DNA of 64,000 nt from Selaginella moellendorffii (lineage: Eukaryota; Streptophyta; Lycopodiopsida; Selaginellales; Selaginellaceae): contig NW_003314296.1 of NCBI RefSeq assembly GCF_000143415.4, positions 321,750 to 385,749 on the forward strand, given 5' to 3'. Within the stretch, counting starts at the first letter, position 1, and every line of letters begins with the position of its first letter. Below, in pieces: positions 45,311 through 57,950 of the stretch. The translations under genes and the position numbers were made by a program. The notes under the pieces are model-generated. The model worked only from the letters and a program-made list of their open reading frames with translations. It ran no database searches and was not told where the DNA came from.

Positions 45311-48300
45311 TGCTAAGTAAGGCTTTTTCTACTTGTACTAAAGTTCTCATCCCTACTTGTAAAACAGTGACAAACAAACAAAGACGAGAACATAAAATAA
45401 AAAGAGAATAAGAGAATAGAAGATAACTTAGTTTCGAACCCCAAAGGCATGAGTAAAGATAAGCATATATCACTCTCTCAACTCTACTTTGCACAAACAG
45501 TCATAGACAAGAGAAAAAATGGTTAATTCAATGCAAATGCATATAACAGTGAGTGGAGGTTGTTTTCCAACACGTTTAAGTGCTATTTATATATTACATG
45601 ATTTTGAAACCATTCATAACTACTTCTCACCTAAATCAGATTTTTCTTCTTTGGATGCCTAAGCTTAGGTGTAATTCTATTTCGCCCAAGATTCTTTCTT
45701 CTACTTTTCCTGGGAAGATATATAAAATAAAACATTTACCTCTTCATCACTCCCCCACGATAAAGCTACTGCTTGTCCTCAGGCAGTCAGATTCTCTAAA
45801 TCCTGCTCTAGGTTGCTAAGCTTGGTCTTCATAGTGACAAGCTCAACACTGCATAGATCGTCAAGTTCCTGACACATGATCTAATTCTCTTGGTCGAGCA
45901 TAGCAATGTGCTAGTTTTGGTGGCTAATGCACTCTACATCGGTGGATGTGGAAGTCAGGATTGCGCTTTTGAGCTCTTGGATTATGTGGCACTGATAATT
46001 CTGCTCGCCCATGACTCCATCCACGTTTTTGGTAATTGTCTTGAGGTAGCTCAAGACTTGTACGCGGTACTTCGTAGTTTCCTCATCTTCTACCGGTTGC
46101 ATTGACTCGTCAACTGGCTGCTTACCTCCCTTGATATGTTGAATGAGCTCTTCCATGAAGCTTCGAACTGCTAACTTGCTAGGCTAACTCGCAGACTTGT
46201 GCATGAAGGTGCAGCTAGCCTTGACCTTATAGTGTTGCTGCAGTGTCTATTGCTGCTGTGACTGCCTCATCTTGCTAAACTTGTCGGTCAAGGGAGTGGC
46301 GTTGTTAGATGCATAGGTGGACTAGAGAAAACTTAACTTATACTCCTCAGATTCACCTAGACTCTCTTTTGTAACCTCATCCTCTTTGTCCTGTTGAGTT
46401 TGTTAGCCTGATCTTCTTGGCCTAAACTCACCTTATTAATTGTATCTATAACCAATGGTTTTGCAACATCTGTAGGTGCATCATGTGTTGGATCTTGTGG
46501 CCTAAGTTCTGGAATTTCTTCCACAACTTCGGCATCTATTATTTACCTAAACCCTAAACCGGCCTAAACACTAAATCGGTTGTCCATTTGTATATTCGTC
46601 ACTTCTTTGATGCTCGGAAAAAAATGTATAAGCATCAGAGTTGTCTTTGTAGACATGGACGAGTTGCAACTTTGTTCCTAATCCAAGTGTGGCATTTTAT
46701 CACCATACTTGCTACATCCAGCTTTTCTATGGTATACTCAACCACTAGATTGCTGCAGAATGAACCTTGGAGGTTTCATAGCTTGGATTTTTGGATTTAC
46801 ATGGAGTTTCTTTTTGAGGGGAGAATTTTCCTCACTTGAATTTGTATTGTCGGGATTCCTCGCTATCTTCCTCATAGGAGATATTGGAGGTGGTTGCTCA
46901 ATGGCAAGGTGAGGCATGGTATCCACTTGAGTAGTGTAATGTTCGTGGATGCACTGCAAAAAGATGAAGACTCTTTTTTGTCTTCACTTGCCTTCCCTTG
47001 CCTACTTGTAAGGTAACATTTTTCATTTTGGCCACAAATCCATTATATGCGAAATGAAATATGTTTATTTGCCTTCTAGTTTTGATAGCTTCTGTAGCAC
47101 ATGTGATTATGGGATGAAATTTGGATATACTGTCACCATGGATCTTTGGAACCTTGGGGGATAAATGAGGATAAAATAGCCACTAAGGGCTCTCTCATCA
47201 AGCAATTGCCCCTTTAAAGGGAGAGAGATAAAGTGTACTACAGTTGGTATCAGAGAAAATGGCAAGGGTTCGATTCCCATTGATTAATGGCTACTTAAAA
47301 ATATAATATACCCTTAAGCAAGGTATATTCCTACCCCTAAATTTGAAATCATATGTATTGGGCATCCATGTGTACATCCTTCCTCTTTGTGTGGAGTATC
47401 CATGGACGAAGGTATCCACTGTGGGACTTCGGTACGGGTGGATGACTAGTTGCCTCACATGGAATAGTTAATCTACACAATGGAAGGATTGGTAGATTCA
47501 GTGTGGAAATGAAGGTGCTAGTTCCCCTTGGCTCAGTAGGGGTTGTTAGTCAATAGTCAATGAGGACATTAACATCTCTAAAGGGGGGGTGAGTGTAGCA
47601 CATGTGATCATGGGATGAAATTTTGATATACTGTCACCGTGAATCCTTGGAACTTTAGGGGATAAATAAGGATAAAATAGCCACTAAGGGCTCTCTTATC
47701 AAGCAATTGCCCTTTTTCCATTTAGTTTAAGGGGAGAGAGATAAAGTGCGTTACAACTTCCAACAGATAGGTTAGCATTTTGCACAATTGTCCTTTTGTC
47801 GATAATGGCACACAACATCTTAAGCCTAATATGATAGTTAGGCTTCAAGTAAGTGAAGTTGCCTCCTCATTTGGATGTGTAGTTTGGGAGGATGTATTTT
47901 TTGGGTATGCAATCCTTCTTGCTTATCGTGATTATTTTACCCTCGTTGTTTAGGCGAAAAATCTGAGCAAACTGGGTGAGTCCAAAAGGATGGACTCACC
48001 CACCAAAAAGAAAAACATGCTCCTTTAGGTATCATTTTTGCATAAGCTCAATCCCCTGCTTGACTAAAATTTCTCCTTTGAGCAACTTTGCATAGGCAAT
48101 TAACCCAAAGGCATTAAGCCAAAATTTATCATAAGGAGAAAGCACAAACTCCCTAGACAACTTTACTTAGCCATAATTCAGTTTTTTGTTGTTAGATGAG
48201 ATTTCTTCCATATACTCTTCTTGCTTAGGCATTTTTGCCATCCGTGGAGATTTGTAGGCGAAACACTTAGCATTATACGACTGAAAGACAAAGTGTAGTG

Positions 48301-49446
48301 CCAACACAAGTGCCCAAGAGAGATTTTGCATCGATGGTGCAAGAGTGGAGTCAATAGCTTGTAGCAGTGGTGTAAGGACAAATTCACTTTGCTGAATCGA
48401 AAGTGTGCTCAACCTAATAGGTAACAACAATGGTGTTTGCTCTTGCACAGCCCTAGATGTCTTTTTTGTTGTCATACATTGCTTCGAAGCTAAGCTTGGA
48501 GTGTCAGTGCATCTTGGCAAAGGTATAGGTGTAAAGTGAGTGAGATGGAAAGAGTAGAGGAAAAAAAAAAGCTCCTTAGCCACTTCCAAATTACCTAAGT
48601 CATTTTACCTTACTACATTAGCCTTAAGATTTCTCCTTTTGCTTTTGTTTACTTTTGTATGCAAACGTATTATGGAATTTTTTTTTCCTTGTTAACCTAG
48701 TAATCACTGCTCATTAATCCTCATGGTTTGTTAGCAGAGTTTGTAAAATGGTTCCAGAAAAATATAGACATTACTCTTAGAGTGTCTGCCCCTTTTTTTC
48801 TTTTCCTCTAAGTCTTGCATTGCTTAAAGAAAGTTTCTATAGACCATATTAACAAGATTTTGAAGGAAAGTTTGCTTCAAGGAAAAAAAATCTGTCCAAT
48901 GTATCCTTTGATTTTTTTCTTTGGAACTTCTATATAAAAAAAACACTAAGATATATGAGGGTTTCTGTAGTATAAATACAAATCTTTCCCAAAGGACATG
49001 TATTTTCCCTCTGTTTAAAATAAACAGATATTTGTTTGAGCTTATCAGGAAAGATTACTCCTTCTATCCAATTCCACTGATCTAGCTTTATAGGGAGATA
49101 GAAAAGCTTAAAAATAAAATCTTGAGTGATCTTAATATCCCTTCCATCCATTTTGAAAGTCAGTTTTACAATATCCCATAATTGAAGAACTAATCTGCCT
49201 TTCTATGGTTTTATAAAGTTTGATGTCGCTTTGTAAAATTTTCCTAGACCCCTTTCCTTCATCCAATTGGCCACTCTATCTATGCATTTAAGTAGTTCAT
49301 CAAGATGAATCCCTACGAGGGCTTCATTCATGAGGTTATTCATAGTTTTATACCCTAAGATATAAATAATATTTATGTTTATATTTTCATAATATTTCCT
49401 TAAACAGTTTAAATTTACTATTGCAGTATCGTCCTCGTTTAAGGTA
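45311..49446 (-). mobile_element. Ty3/gypsy element, left inverted arm, 5'-truncated
   Basis: In minus orientation: a 3' LTR of about 439 bp at 45311-45749 (TGATGAAG...TAGCA), a polypurine tract (GTGGGGGAG on the minus strand) directly inside it, then about 3.7 kb of the post-integrase region. It is the inverted homologue of 50262-53613 with moderate divergence. Frames at 48930-49151, 48167-48589, 46738-46959 and 45911-46156 are pieces of one long decayed ORF. The arm ends at about 49446, the point that corresponds to about 50262 in the right arm. A TRIM is inserted at 47093-47755. Confidence 0.85.
47093..47755 (+). mobile_element. TRIM retrotransposon B, complete, nested in gypsy arm
   Basis: Terminal repeats 47093-47242 (150 bp) and 47595-47755 (161 bp) begin TGTAGCACATGTGAT and end TACA. 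The primer-binding site TGGTATCAGAG lies two bases inside the left repeat, the classic initiator-Met tRNA complement. A polypurine tract (AAAGGGGGGGTGAG) directly precedes the right repeat. The internal region of about 350 bp has no ORF. Flanking gcttc and acttc match at 4 of 5 bases. The left repeat lost about 11 bases near its end. The homologous site in the right gypsy arm (about 51905) lacks the element. Confidence 0.93.
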
Positions 49447-49489
49447 CAAACTAAATCCTATCTATCCATATAAAACATTTCACAAATAG

Positions 49490-50335
49490 GGGTTGGATTT
49501 TGTGAGTCTTATAGTGATAACCAGTAAAAGGAACAAATACATTTTAGTCACTATTATTTATGTGACCAAATGGGCAGAAGATATGTATATGAAACTAGCT
49601 GCTAATATTGCTAAATTCCTTTATGAAAATATCATTGTAAGATTTGGTTTGCATAAGAAAAATCATCACAGATACAGGCACCTATTTCATCAATGAAACA
49701 ATAAAAAATTTTATGTAAAAATTCATCCTTAAACACAAAAAATCCATGCTTTATTACCCACAAGGGAATAGTCAGGCTGAATTTACTAACAAAGTAGATT
49801 TAGAAAATATTTTAAAGAAAATTGGAAAGAACAATAAAAAAGACTAGGATGAGAAAATCCTAGATGCTTTGTGGGTTTATAGGACTGCATATAAAGTACT
49901 TACACGCATCACACCATTTCATCTCATTTATGACAAGAAGCTTTAATGCTTATAAAATTTATTATTCCTTCTTTGCATATTGCAATTAAAAATGGCTTAG
50001 ACGAAAAAGAAGCTCTTAAGCAAAGACTATCCAAAATAAAAACTTTAGACGAGTTTAAGTTTAGAGCAATCTAGACCCTACATGCAATTCAAAAAACCAA
50101 AAAAGGTAGGCATAACAGACAATTAAAAATCTTTTGCGAGCTTAAACCAAGAGATAAAGTCCTTTGGTATCAAAACAAAATAAATGCTTTTGAAAATAAA
50201 TTTGAGAAAAAATGGAATGGTCCATTTATGTTGTCTAAGATATTAGCTCCAAAAATGACTAAAATGCACACCTTAAACAAGGACAATACTGCAATAGTAA
50301 ATTTAAATTGTTTAAGGAAGTATTATGAAGATATA
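49490..50335 (+). pseudogene. Gypsy integrase, broken
   Basis: Integrase inserts retrotransposon cDNA into the host genome. Readable blocks are DFVSLIVITSKRNKYILVTI with TKWAEDMYMKLAANIAKFLY, then PQGNSQAEFTNK and LWVYRTAYKVLTRITPFHLI, and a C-terminal barrel (VLWYQNKINAF, KWNGPFMLSKILA). The aspartate/glutamate catalytic region is split by a frameshift near 49690 and a stop near 49940. It is therefore a relic. It occupies the spacer between the inverted arms and the start of the right arm. Confidence 0.85.
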
Positions 50336-50339
50336 AGCA

Positions 50340-53160
50340 TAAATATTGTTTATATTTTAGGGTACAAAACTATGGATAACCTCGTGAATGAAGCCCTCGC
50401 AAGGATTCATTGTGATGAGCTACCTAAGTGCATAGATAAGGTGGCCAATTGGAAGTGACATCAAACTTTATAAAATTACAGGAAGGCAAATTAATTCTTC
50501 AATTATGGGATATTGTAAAATTAGTTTTCAAAATGGATGGAGGGGATATTAAGATCACTCAGGATTTTATTTCCAAGTTTTTCTATCTCCCTATAAAGTT
50601 AGATCAGTGGAATTGGATAGAAGGAGTAGTCTTTCCTAATAAGCTCAGATAGGGATCTGTTCATTTAAAACATAGGGAAAATATATATCTCTTGGGAAAT
50701 ATTCGTATTTATACTAGAGAAACCCTCATATATCTTAGTGCTTTCTTTGACAGAGAAGTTCCAAAGAAAAATTTCAAGGGATACATTGGATAGATATTTT
50801 TTTCTCTAGAGCAAACATTCCTTCAAAATCTTGTTAGTGGCCTATAGAAACTTTCTCTAGGCAATGCAAGACTTATAGAAAAAGAAAAAAGAAGGGGTAA
50901 ATACTCTAAGAATAACATTATACTTTTCTTGCCCCATTTTATAAACTTTGCCAACAAACTATGAGGTTTAATGAGTAGCAATTACTAGGCCAACAAGGAA
51001 AAAATATTCCACAATATGTTTGCATACAAAATCAAACAAAGGCAAGAGGATAAATCTTAAGGCTAATAAAATAAAGAAGAAAGATTTAGGTAATTTGGAA
51101 GTGGCTAGGGAGCTTTTTTTTCTCTCTTGCTCTTTTCCTCTCACTCACTCTATGCCTACACCTTTGCCAAGATGCACCAACACTCCAAACTTAACTCCGA
51201 AGCAATGTACAACAGCTCAAATGCCATATAGGGCCGCATAAGAGCAAATGCCATCATTGCTGCCTACTGAGTTGAGTGCACTCTCAATTGGGTGGAGTGA
51301 TTTTGTCCTCATACCACTGCCACAAGCCATCAATTCCACTCTTGCAAAAGAATTTTTGCCATCCATAAAGATTTGTAGGCAAAACACTTAACATTAGGCG
51401 ATTGGGAGATGTAGTGCAGTGCTAATGGAGGTGCCCAAGAAAGATCTTGCATCAATGATGCAAGAGTGGAAAGGCAAAATAAGTATGTGGAGAAAATCTC
51501 ATCTAGCGACAAAAAGTTGGATTATGGCTAAGTAAAGCTATCTAAGGAGTTTGTACTTTCTCTTTATGACAAATTTTGGTTTAATGCATTTGGGTTACTT
51601 ACATATGCAAAATTATTTAGAAGAGAAATATCGATTGTGCAAGGGATTGAGTTTATACAGAAGTGGTACCCAAAGGAGCATGTTTTTCTTTTCTGCGGGT
51701 GAGTCTATCCCTTTAGACTCACCCAATTTGCTCAAATGTTTCGCCTAGACAATGAGGGAAAAAGAATCACAATGAGTAAAAAGGATTATATGGCTGAACA
51801 ATACGTCCTCCCAAAGTACATATCTGGACAAGGAGGCAACTTCACCTACTTTAAGCTTGATTATCATGCTAGGCTTAAGGTGTTATGTGCCATCATCGAG
51901 ACTGGATGGCAAATAAACATAACTCATTTTCATTTACAATGGATTTATGGTTGAAATGAAGAATGTTACTTTACAAATAGGAAAGGGACGGCAAATGAAA
52001 ATATGAGTTTTCATCTTTTTGCAACACATCTTCAAGCATTACATCGCTTAGGATCTTGCGCCTCACCTTATCATTGAGTCACCACTTGCACTATCTCCTC
52101 CGAGGGAGATAGCAAGGGATGTGGAAGTGGAGAAAAATCCCAACAATATAAATTCAAGCGAGGAAAATTCTCCCCTCAAAAAGAAATTCCACCTAGATCC
52201 AAAAATCCAAGCTGCAAAACCTCCAGGGTTTATTCCATAGAAATCCAGTCCAAGTATGTCGTGGAAAAGATGGACATAGCATGGATCAGGAATAGAGTCT
52301 ATATCTACAAAGACAACTCTAATACCAATACAAATCTCTCTGAGCATCAAAGAAGTGATGAATACACAAATGGACAACACTAGGCAAATGATGGATGCCG
52401 AAATTATGGAAGAAATTCCAAAACTTAAGCCACAAAGTCTAACATACGATGCACTTACAGATATTGCAAAACCATTGGTTATAAATACAACCAATGAGGT
52501 GAGTTTAGGCCAAGAAGACCATGCCCAAGAAACTCAACGGGACAAAGAGGACAAGGTTACAAAAGAGGGTTTAGGTGAACCTCAGGAGTATGGGTTAAAT
52601 TTTCTCTAATCCACTTACACATCCAACAGCGAGACATCCTCAACCGATAAGTTTAGCAAGATGAGGCAGCCACAGCAGTAGCAGATGCCGCATCAGCACT
52701 ATAAAGTCAAGGCTAGCCTCACCTTTGCGCACAAGTCCGCGAGTCAGCCTAGCAAGCCAACAGTCCAAAGCTTTATGGAGGAGCTTGCTCAACACATCAA
52801 AGGAGGCAAACAGCCAATTAATGAGTCGATGTAGCCGGTAAAAAGCAAGGAAACTACAAAGTACCTCACACAAGTCTTGAGCTACCTCAAGACAATCACC
52901 AAGAAAGTGGATGGAGTCATGGGCGAGCAAAATCATTAATACCACATAATCCAAGAGCTCAAGAGCACAATCCCAACTTGCACATCCATCGATGTAGAGT
53001 GCATCATGACCAATGCATTGCCATGCTCAACCAGGAGAATTAGATCATATATCAGGAACTTGATGATCTATGCAAAAGCGTCAAGCTTGTCACTATGAAA
53101 ACCAAGCTCAACAAAGTAGGATTTAGAGAATCTGACTACTTGAAGATAGGCAATAGCTTT
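50340..53160 (+). pseudogene. Uncharacterised ORF region downstream of gypsy integrase
   Basis: About 2.8 kb between integrase and the 3' LTR, mirrored in the left arm at about 45755-49400. Readable pieces in both arms include KITQDFISKFFYLPIKLDQW, NWIEGVVFPNK, GGNFTYFKLDYHARLKVLCA, GKRITMSKKDYMAEQY and, near the end, MEELAQHIKGGKQP followed by QVLSYLKTITKKVDGVMGEQ. The pieces have many stops. I do not recognise a domain; it is not env by any motif I can see. The last part looks like a coiled coil. Presence in two elements shows it belonged to the family. Confidence 0.55.
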
Positions 53161-53613
53161 GTTGTGGGGGAGTGATGAAGAGGTAAACATTTTATCTTGT
53201 ATATCTTCCTAGGCAAAGCAAAAAAAGAAACCTTAGATGAAATAGAGTTATGCCTAAGGTTAGGCATCCAAAGAAAAAAGACTTAATCTAAGCAAGAAGC
53301 AATTAGAAATGGTTATACAATCATGTAGTATATAAGTAGCACTTTGGAAAACAACCCTCACTCACTATTATATGCATTTGCATTGAATTAACCATTTTTT
53401 CTCACACTTATGATTATTTGTGCAAAGTAGAGTTGAAAGAGTGATATATATTTATCCTTACTCTAGCGTTTGGGGTTCGAGGCTAAGTTCTATTTCATTC
53501 TCTTTTTATTCTTTTTCTTCTTTTCTCTTATGTTCTTGTCTCTATTTGTTTATTACTGTTTTGCAAGTAGGGGCAAGAACACAAATATAAGTAGAAAAAG
53601 CCTTCCTTAATCA

Positions 53614-55502
53614 CTCACTTTGTTTGAACTAGGTGATCAACCAAGATATGAAGTGCTTTAGTAAATCTTCCTCCTTGTTCTAGTTTTCTCATAAATCTGG
53701 CTTTACAGATAAAAAGCCCTTGATACTCAAACATGGCTACAAGAGAGAGGAGGTTGTAGGACAAGGCAGAGGGCAAGGATAGGTAGTCCTAGTGGTTGTC
53801 AAAGATCTAAGAATTGATTTTCCATAGTGAGAAGTTGAGTTGAGTGGTTTGGTCTCTAGTGAATGCTAACAAAAACTAGTACTACAGTCTCAAAATGTAG
53901 GTATTGGGCAATTTTCTTTGTGAATTAGCTATATTAGAAATGGCCATATTAGTAAAATTTAAATCTTTGTGAATGTTTTACACAAGGAATATACAGTCAG
54001 TTGTATCATCACTAAGTCCACATTCAACATTATAAGCCTCGTGAACCTTGTCCAAATGTCACTTTGTCCAGTTTGATTTTTTTATTTGCCATTATATACT
54101 TATAGCTTGTAGCTTGGATTGACGATTAGATTTTAGATTTTGTATTACTGTCAACACGAAACTAATTTCTTGCCTTACAACAAAACCTTAAGGATTTCCA
54201 TACAGCTCAAACCTTTTTCAAAGGTTAGTCAAGATCCATATGCTGTACTTTAGACCTTTAAAGAGATATTGAATAAGTGCTTCATCACACATGAGCTATT
54301 ATAGATGCTAATACCATAACTCTTTTGTCATCTTTAGTGCAAAGACTGTCCATGCAACCACTTAATTAGTTTGTTCTCACTCCTAAAATGTTCTCCACTT
54401 TGTAGTCAAGTTTATATAGATCTAACATTTAAATCACAAATTGTACAATTGAATTAATTGATGGAGATTGTCTTCATGGTCTTGTTAGGCTTTCAAGAAC
54501 AAAGAAGACTGAAGTGTCTTAGAACAAAAGCATCCCTAGCAATCTAGGAAAAATATTCTAGGATATTCTATAATTTAATGGTTCTTATTCATTTTGATTA
54601 ATCTTGTATTTATAATTTATAATTTATTATTTATAAAAATGTTTATTTTAATTTATCTAATAGTATATTCTAGTTTATTCTACATAATAAGATCAATCAA
54701 TTAGAGGCAGTAAAAATTTTTATAATTAAAAACTAAAACAAAAGTTGTGAGGTCTAGGTGTAAAATGACGATATTGTATACTATTATTTGCATAGTGGGA
54801 TTTGGTAATCATTAAATCTGAACTACTCACTCTTGTAAACTAAGGTTTTGTGCTAATTACATTTATATATTTTTAGGAAATTCACTAAATTAAAGTGGGT
54901 AAGAATTCAAAAGGTCATTTATTACCTTTGGTACACTCTTAAGGGTATTAAGGAGTATATTTTATATTTTCATAAATATATGTAAGGATTAATAAAATCC
55001 TTTTATATAACATTTTTCTATCATTAACATAAAGTAAACTTCCAGGGTTTTTATTCTATACACTCATATTGGTGAAAGTGAAAAGTGTCCCTAAAGAGTG
55101 CTTGGATTTGTGGTTTTTGTTTGAATATAGCTTTTGCATTTTGTTTTCATATAACTTTTTTATTTCTTCCTTTTTATTTTTGTTTTTTTTATGGCAGAGT
55201 AGCATGCTCTAACCTCCTCCTCCCCATAATTCTAAAGCATTAGTTGATGCAATTGCTTGATGTTATATGTGTATAATTAAATAATAGCAACATTCATTGT
55301 GTGTGGCTCTTCTTACTTTTGTTGCCAATCTTTTGTGTCCATCTGGATTTTTTTTGTAAAAATTTTAGAGATGATATGAACCATTAGTTTAATCATTTTA
55401 CAATGATTGCCACTAGTCATTCTTGGGATGATATTTGATGTCTGTCCCACTTGTCTTTAAGGGATGCGCTTATAATAGTAGACTGGGTTTAGTGCAACCA
55501 CT
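53614..55502. other. AT-rich stretch before the assembly gap
   Basis: No recognisable gene or terminal repeat. Probably more decayed retrotransposon sequence. Confidence 0.35.
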
Positions 55503-55602
55503 NNNNNNNNNNNNNNNNNNNNNNNNNNNNNNNNNNNNNNNNNNNNNNNNNNNNNNNNNNNNNNNNNNNNNNNNNNNNNNNNNNNNNNNNNNNNNNNNNN
55601 NN
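55503..55602. other. Assembly gap of 100 N
   Basis: One hundred undetermined bases, a scaffold gap of arbitrary standard length. The open frame that spans it is an artefact. Confidence 0.99.
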
Positions 55603-56789
55603 ATGCTTTCTAACAACTGCATTGGTTTTGTCAAGTGTTATCTAAGTTTGTTATGCAATCTAGTGTTTATTTTTAAAGATTTATGCTTCATGCAAAGCCA
55701 AATATATCAAATAAAATAAAGTTGGGATGTTGTGGCTAGCATTTTGTCAAAATTTTGCAAGGTTTCCGTATGCATTTACCCCAGCTAATGCTCTTTAATT
55801 AGTAAACACTATTAAATATCACCTAGTTATATATGGTTTAATTCCACTTTCTAAAGGGGATAATTATGTTTTAATGGAGGTTAACATTGTTACTACTATA
55901 TCCAAGCACAAAGACAAAGATGTGGTTGTGATCATTATATTCATTATTAGGCATGTGATAAGGTGACCACAAGTATCAACATTTTCCATATTAACATCTT
56001 CCATTTTTTAGGTAAAAGCAACATTTTATTAGTGTTGTTGTTGTTGAAGGTCTTGGTATAGAGATTCTTTTGGGAAAATAAAAGTTATATAAGTAATAGA
56101 GGGTTTTTGTGTGAATAAATTAATGACTCTTCCATCCTTCTTTCAGAAATACCATCAAGGGTGTATTTAGTACCAGTTCATTTAGTGTTCACTTTGTAAG
56201 TTTATTTTTATAATAAAATATCCCTTATTATATTTTTTGTGTTGGTTGATATATGTTTGAGTTTATTTTCTATTACTCAATTTGTTGCCACATATTGCCA
56301 TTTATATTTACTTTATATGGTAAAGTCAATTTTCATTCTTTATAGTTACAATTGTACATATGCATATGTATGGTGCACAGGATGAAGCAAACTTAATTAT
56401 ACATGTGAGTGATCATGAGGTTGAGCTTAAATTATTACAGCACTTTTGATATGGATTGATTGTAGTGCACTCATATCAAGTTTGACTTTAACATTTCTTC
56501 CCTTTTGTCTCATACTCTTTCATGTTTTTTTAATTCCTTTCATTTTTATTTCACTTTGTCCTTTTACTTTTATTTTTACTTCCATCACTTTAGTCTTAGC
56601 ATTACTATCTTTTATGTTTTTTTCTTGCTCTTTTGTTCCTTTTTCAAATCCCTTAAATGGTCTTTATGTTATGAGCTAAAAAAGGTATATACTAGCTTTG
56701 ACATTTTTCTTAAGGTTAAAATTACAATATGTCATTCTATTCCAACTAGGGATACTTGTTTAATTAAGGTTTTATTTAGTATTGATCAC
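55603..56789. other. AT-rich stretch upstream of gypsy RT relic
   Basis: No clear gene. It probably contains the gag/protease part of the downstream gypsy relic, but no motif is readable. T-rich frames at 56446-56834 are low-complexity. Confidence 0.35.
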
Positions 56790-57950
56790 CAAAGAAGATC
56801 AAGAGCTTATAAAAAAATATTAAGGAAATGTTAAAGAAAGGTCATATATGAAAATCTCAAGGTTCTTAAGTATGTGAACCTCATCTTGTGACAAAACTTA
56901 ATAAGTGAGTATCTTGGATATATCCCCTCTTCCTCACACTATCTCTGAGATCATCTAGGACAAAGTTGTTTGTTCAATAAGTTTGGATCCTACATAGGAT
57001 ATTCCTTAAACTATACTATTATTAGTATTATTATTATTATTCTGTATCTTAATAATGACATTTAGTTTGAATGGCTCATTATATGGTGTGATTCAAATCT
57101 GAGACACATCTAAAACCAAATTGGGCTTCTCAAGAAGTCACCCAATTTAATATTACTCAACCCTTTAACCAATTGAAAAAATAGGTTTATTTATTTATTA
57201 GCTCTTTTTCTTTATATCTTTCAAGTAATTTTTTTTTGTTGCTTACACTAAGCATACCAATTATCTTGGGTATTGCATTTTTTATAAAGGTTTTTAAGTT
57301 AATTTTGACAAATTTATGGCTGTTCTAAAGTTTTTTACATTGACGTGCATGAACAATATGCAACACATCCTTAACAAGGTGCAATATTTTATAAATTTTA
57401 TTGATCATATTTCTAATCAAACTACACTATTATGAGTATTGTTGAAGTTGCCCATAACAAAAAAGAAAATCTGAGAATTGTGTGTAGGCATTTGTAAATC
57501 TTAACAAAGTGTTAACAACTTCTTAAGTTTTAACATACCTTAACACTCAACCATTTACCTTCCTCATAGATGCTTATGATATCAATCTCAAGAGCATATT
57601 AATGCAAGAGAGTATAAGCATCCTTAACTAGTGTTATCCCATAATATATATCAATAGCACTTTATAGCCAATTGAGATGAACTACTCCATAATAGAGAAT
57701 GAGTATTTAGTAGCAGTTTGAGGTTTTAAAAGTTTCATATATACTCCCATCATTTTCAAACTCTATTAAAGGGCAATCATACTGTAGTCCTTCATTATTG
57801 AAATAAAAAAACTTAATTAACTATATTGTTCGGTGGGCATTAAAGTTTTAAATTTACAATTTTAAAGTTGTTCATTACCTTGGAAGTTCAATAGTTGATG
57901 TTGATGCTTTATTTCAAATTTCTTTCCCTCATCTCTCTTCTTTTATTCCT
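56790..57950 (+). pseudogene. Ty3/gypsy reverse transcriptase and RNase H relic
   Basis: Reverse transcriptase copies element RNA to DNA. Scattered readable blocks in family order: MLKKGHI near 56829, CLFNKFGSYIGYS near 56970 (RT FSKIDLRSGYHQ region), FLIDAYDINLKSILMQES near 57560 (start of RNase H), MNYSIIENEYLVAV near 57680 and NYIVRWALKF then VVHYLGSSIVDVDALFQ at about 57818-57915 (the RW..L and PGKxNVVADALSR region). Many stops and frame changes. It may belong to the same family as the element at 49447, but the shared parts do not overlap. Confidence 0.7.

Larger units (their letters stand above)
49447..53613 (+). mobile_element. Ty3/gypsy element, right inverted arm, 5'-truncated
   Basis: In plus orientation: integrase core and C-terminal barrel (49490-50335), a long decayed downstream ORF region (50340-53160), a polypurine tract (TTGTGGGGGAG) and a 3' LTR at 53172-53613 (442 bp, TGATGAAG...AATCA). 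Protease, RT, RNase H and the 5' LTR are missing. With the left arm it forms an imperfect inverted repeat of two arms of about 3.4-4.1 kb around a spacer of about 0.8 kb. Confidence 0.85.

Noticed and set aside
47260-47280. tRNA-like GGTTCGATTCCC sequence inside TRIM B
   Set aside because: It resembles a T-loop, but no cloverleaf can be formed around it. It lies just after the primer-binding site in a TRIM interior.
55435-55719. 94-aa frame spanning the N gap
   Set aside because: A third of it is undetermined bases, so it is an artefact.
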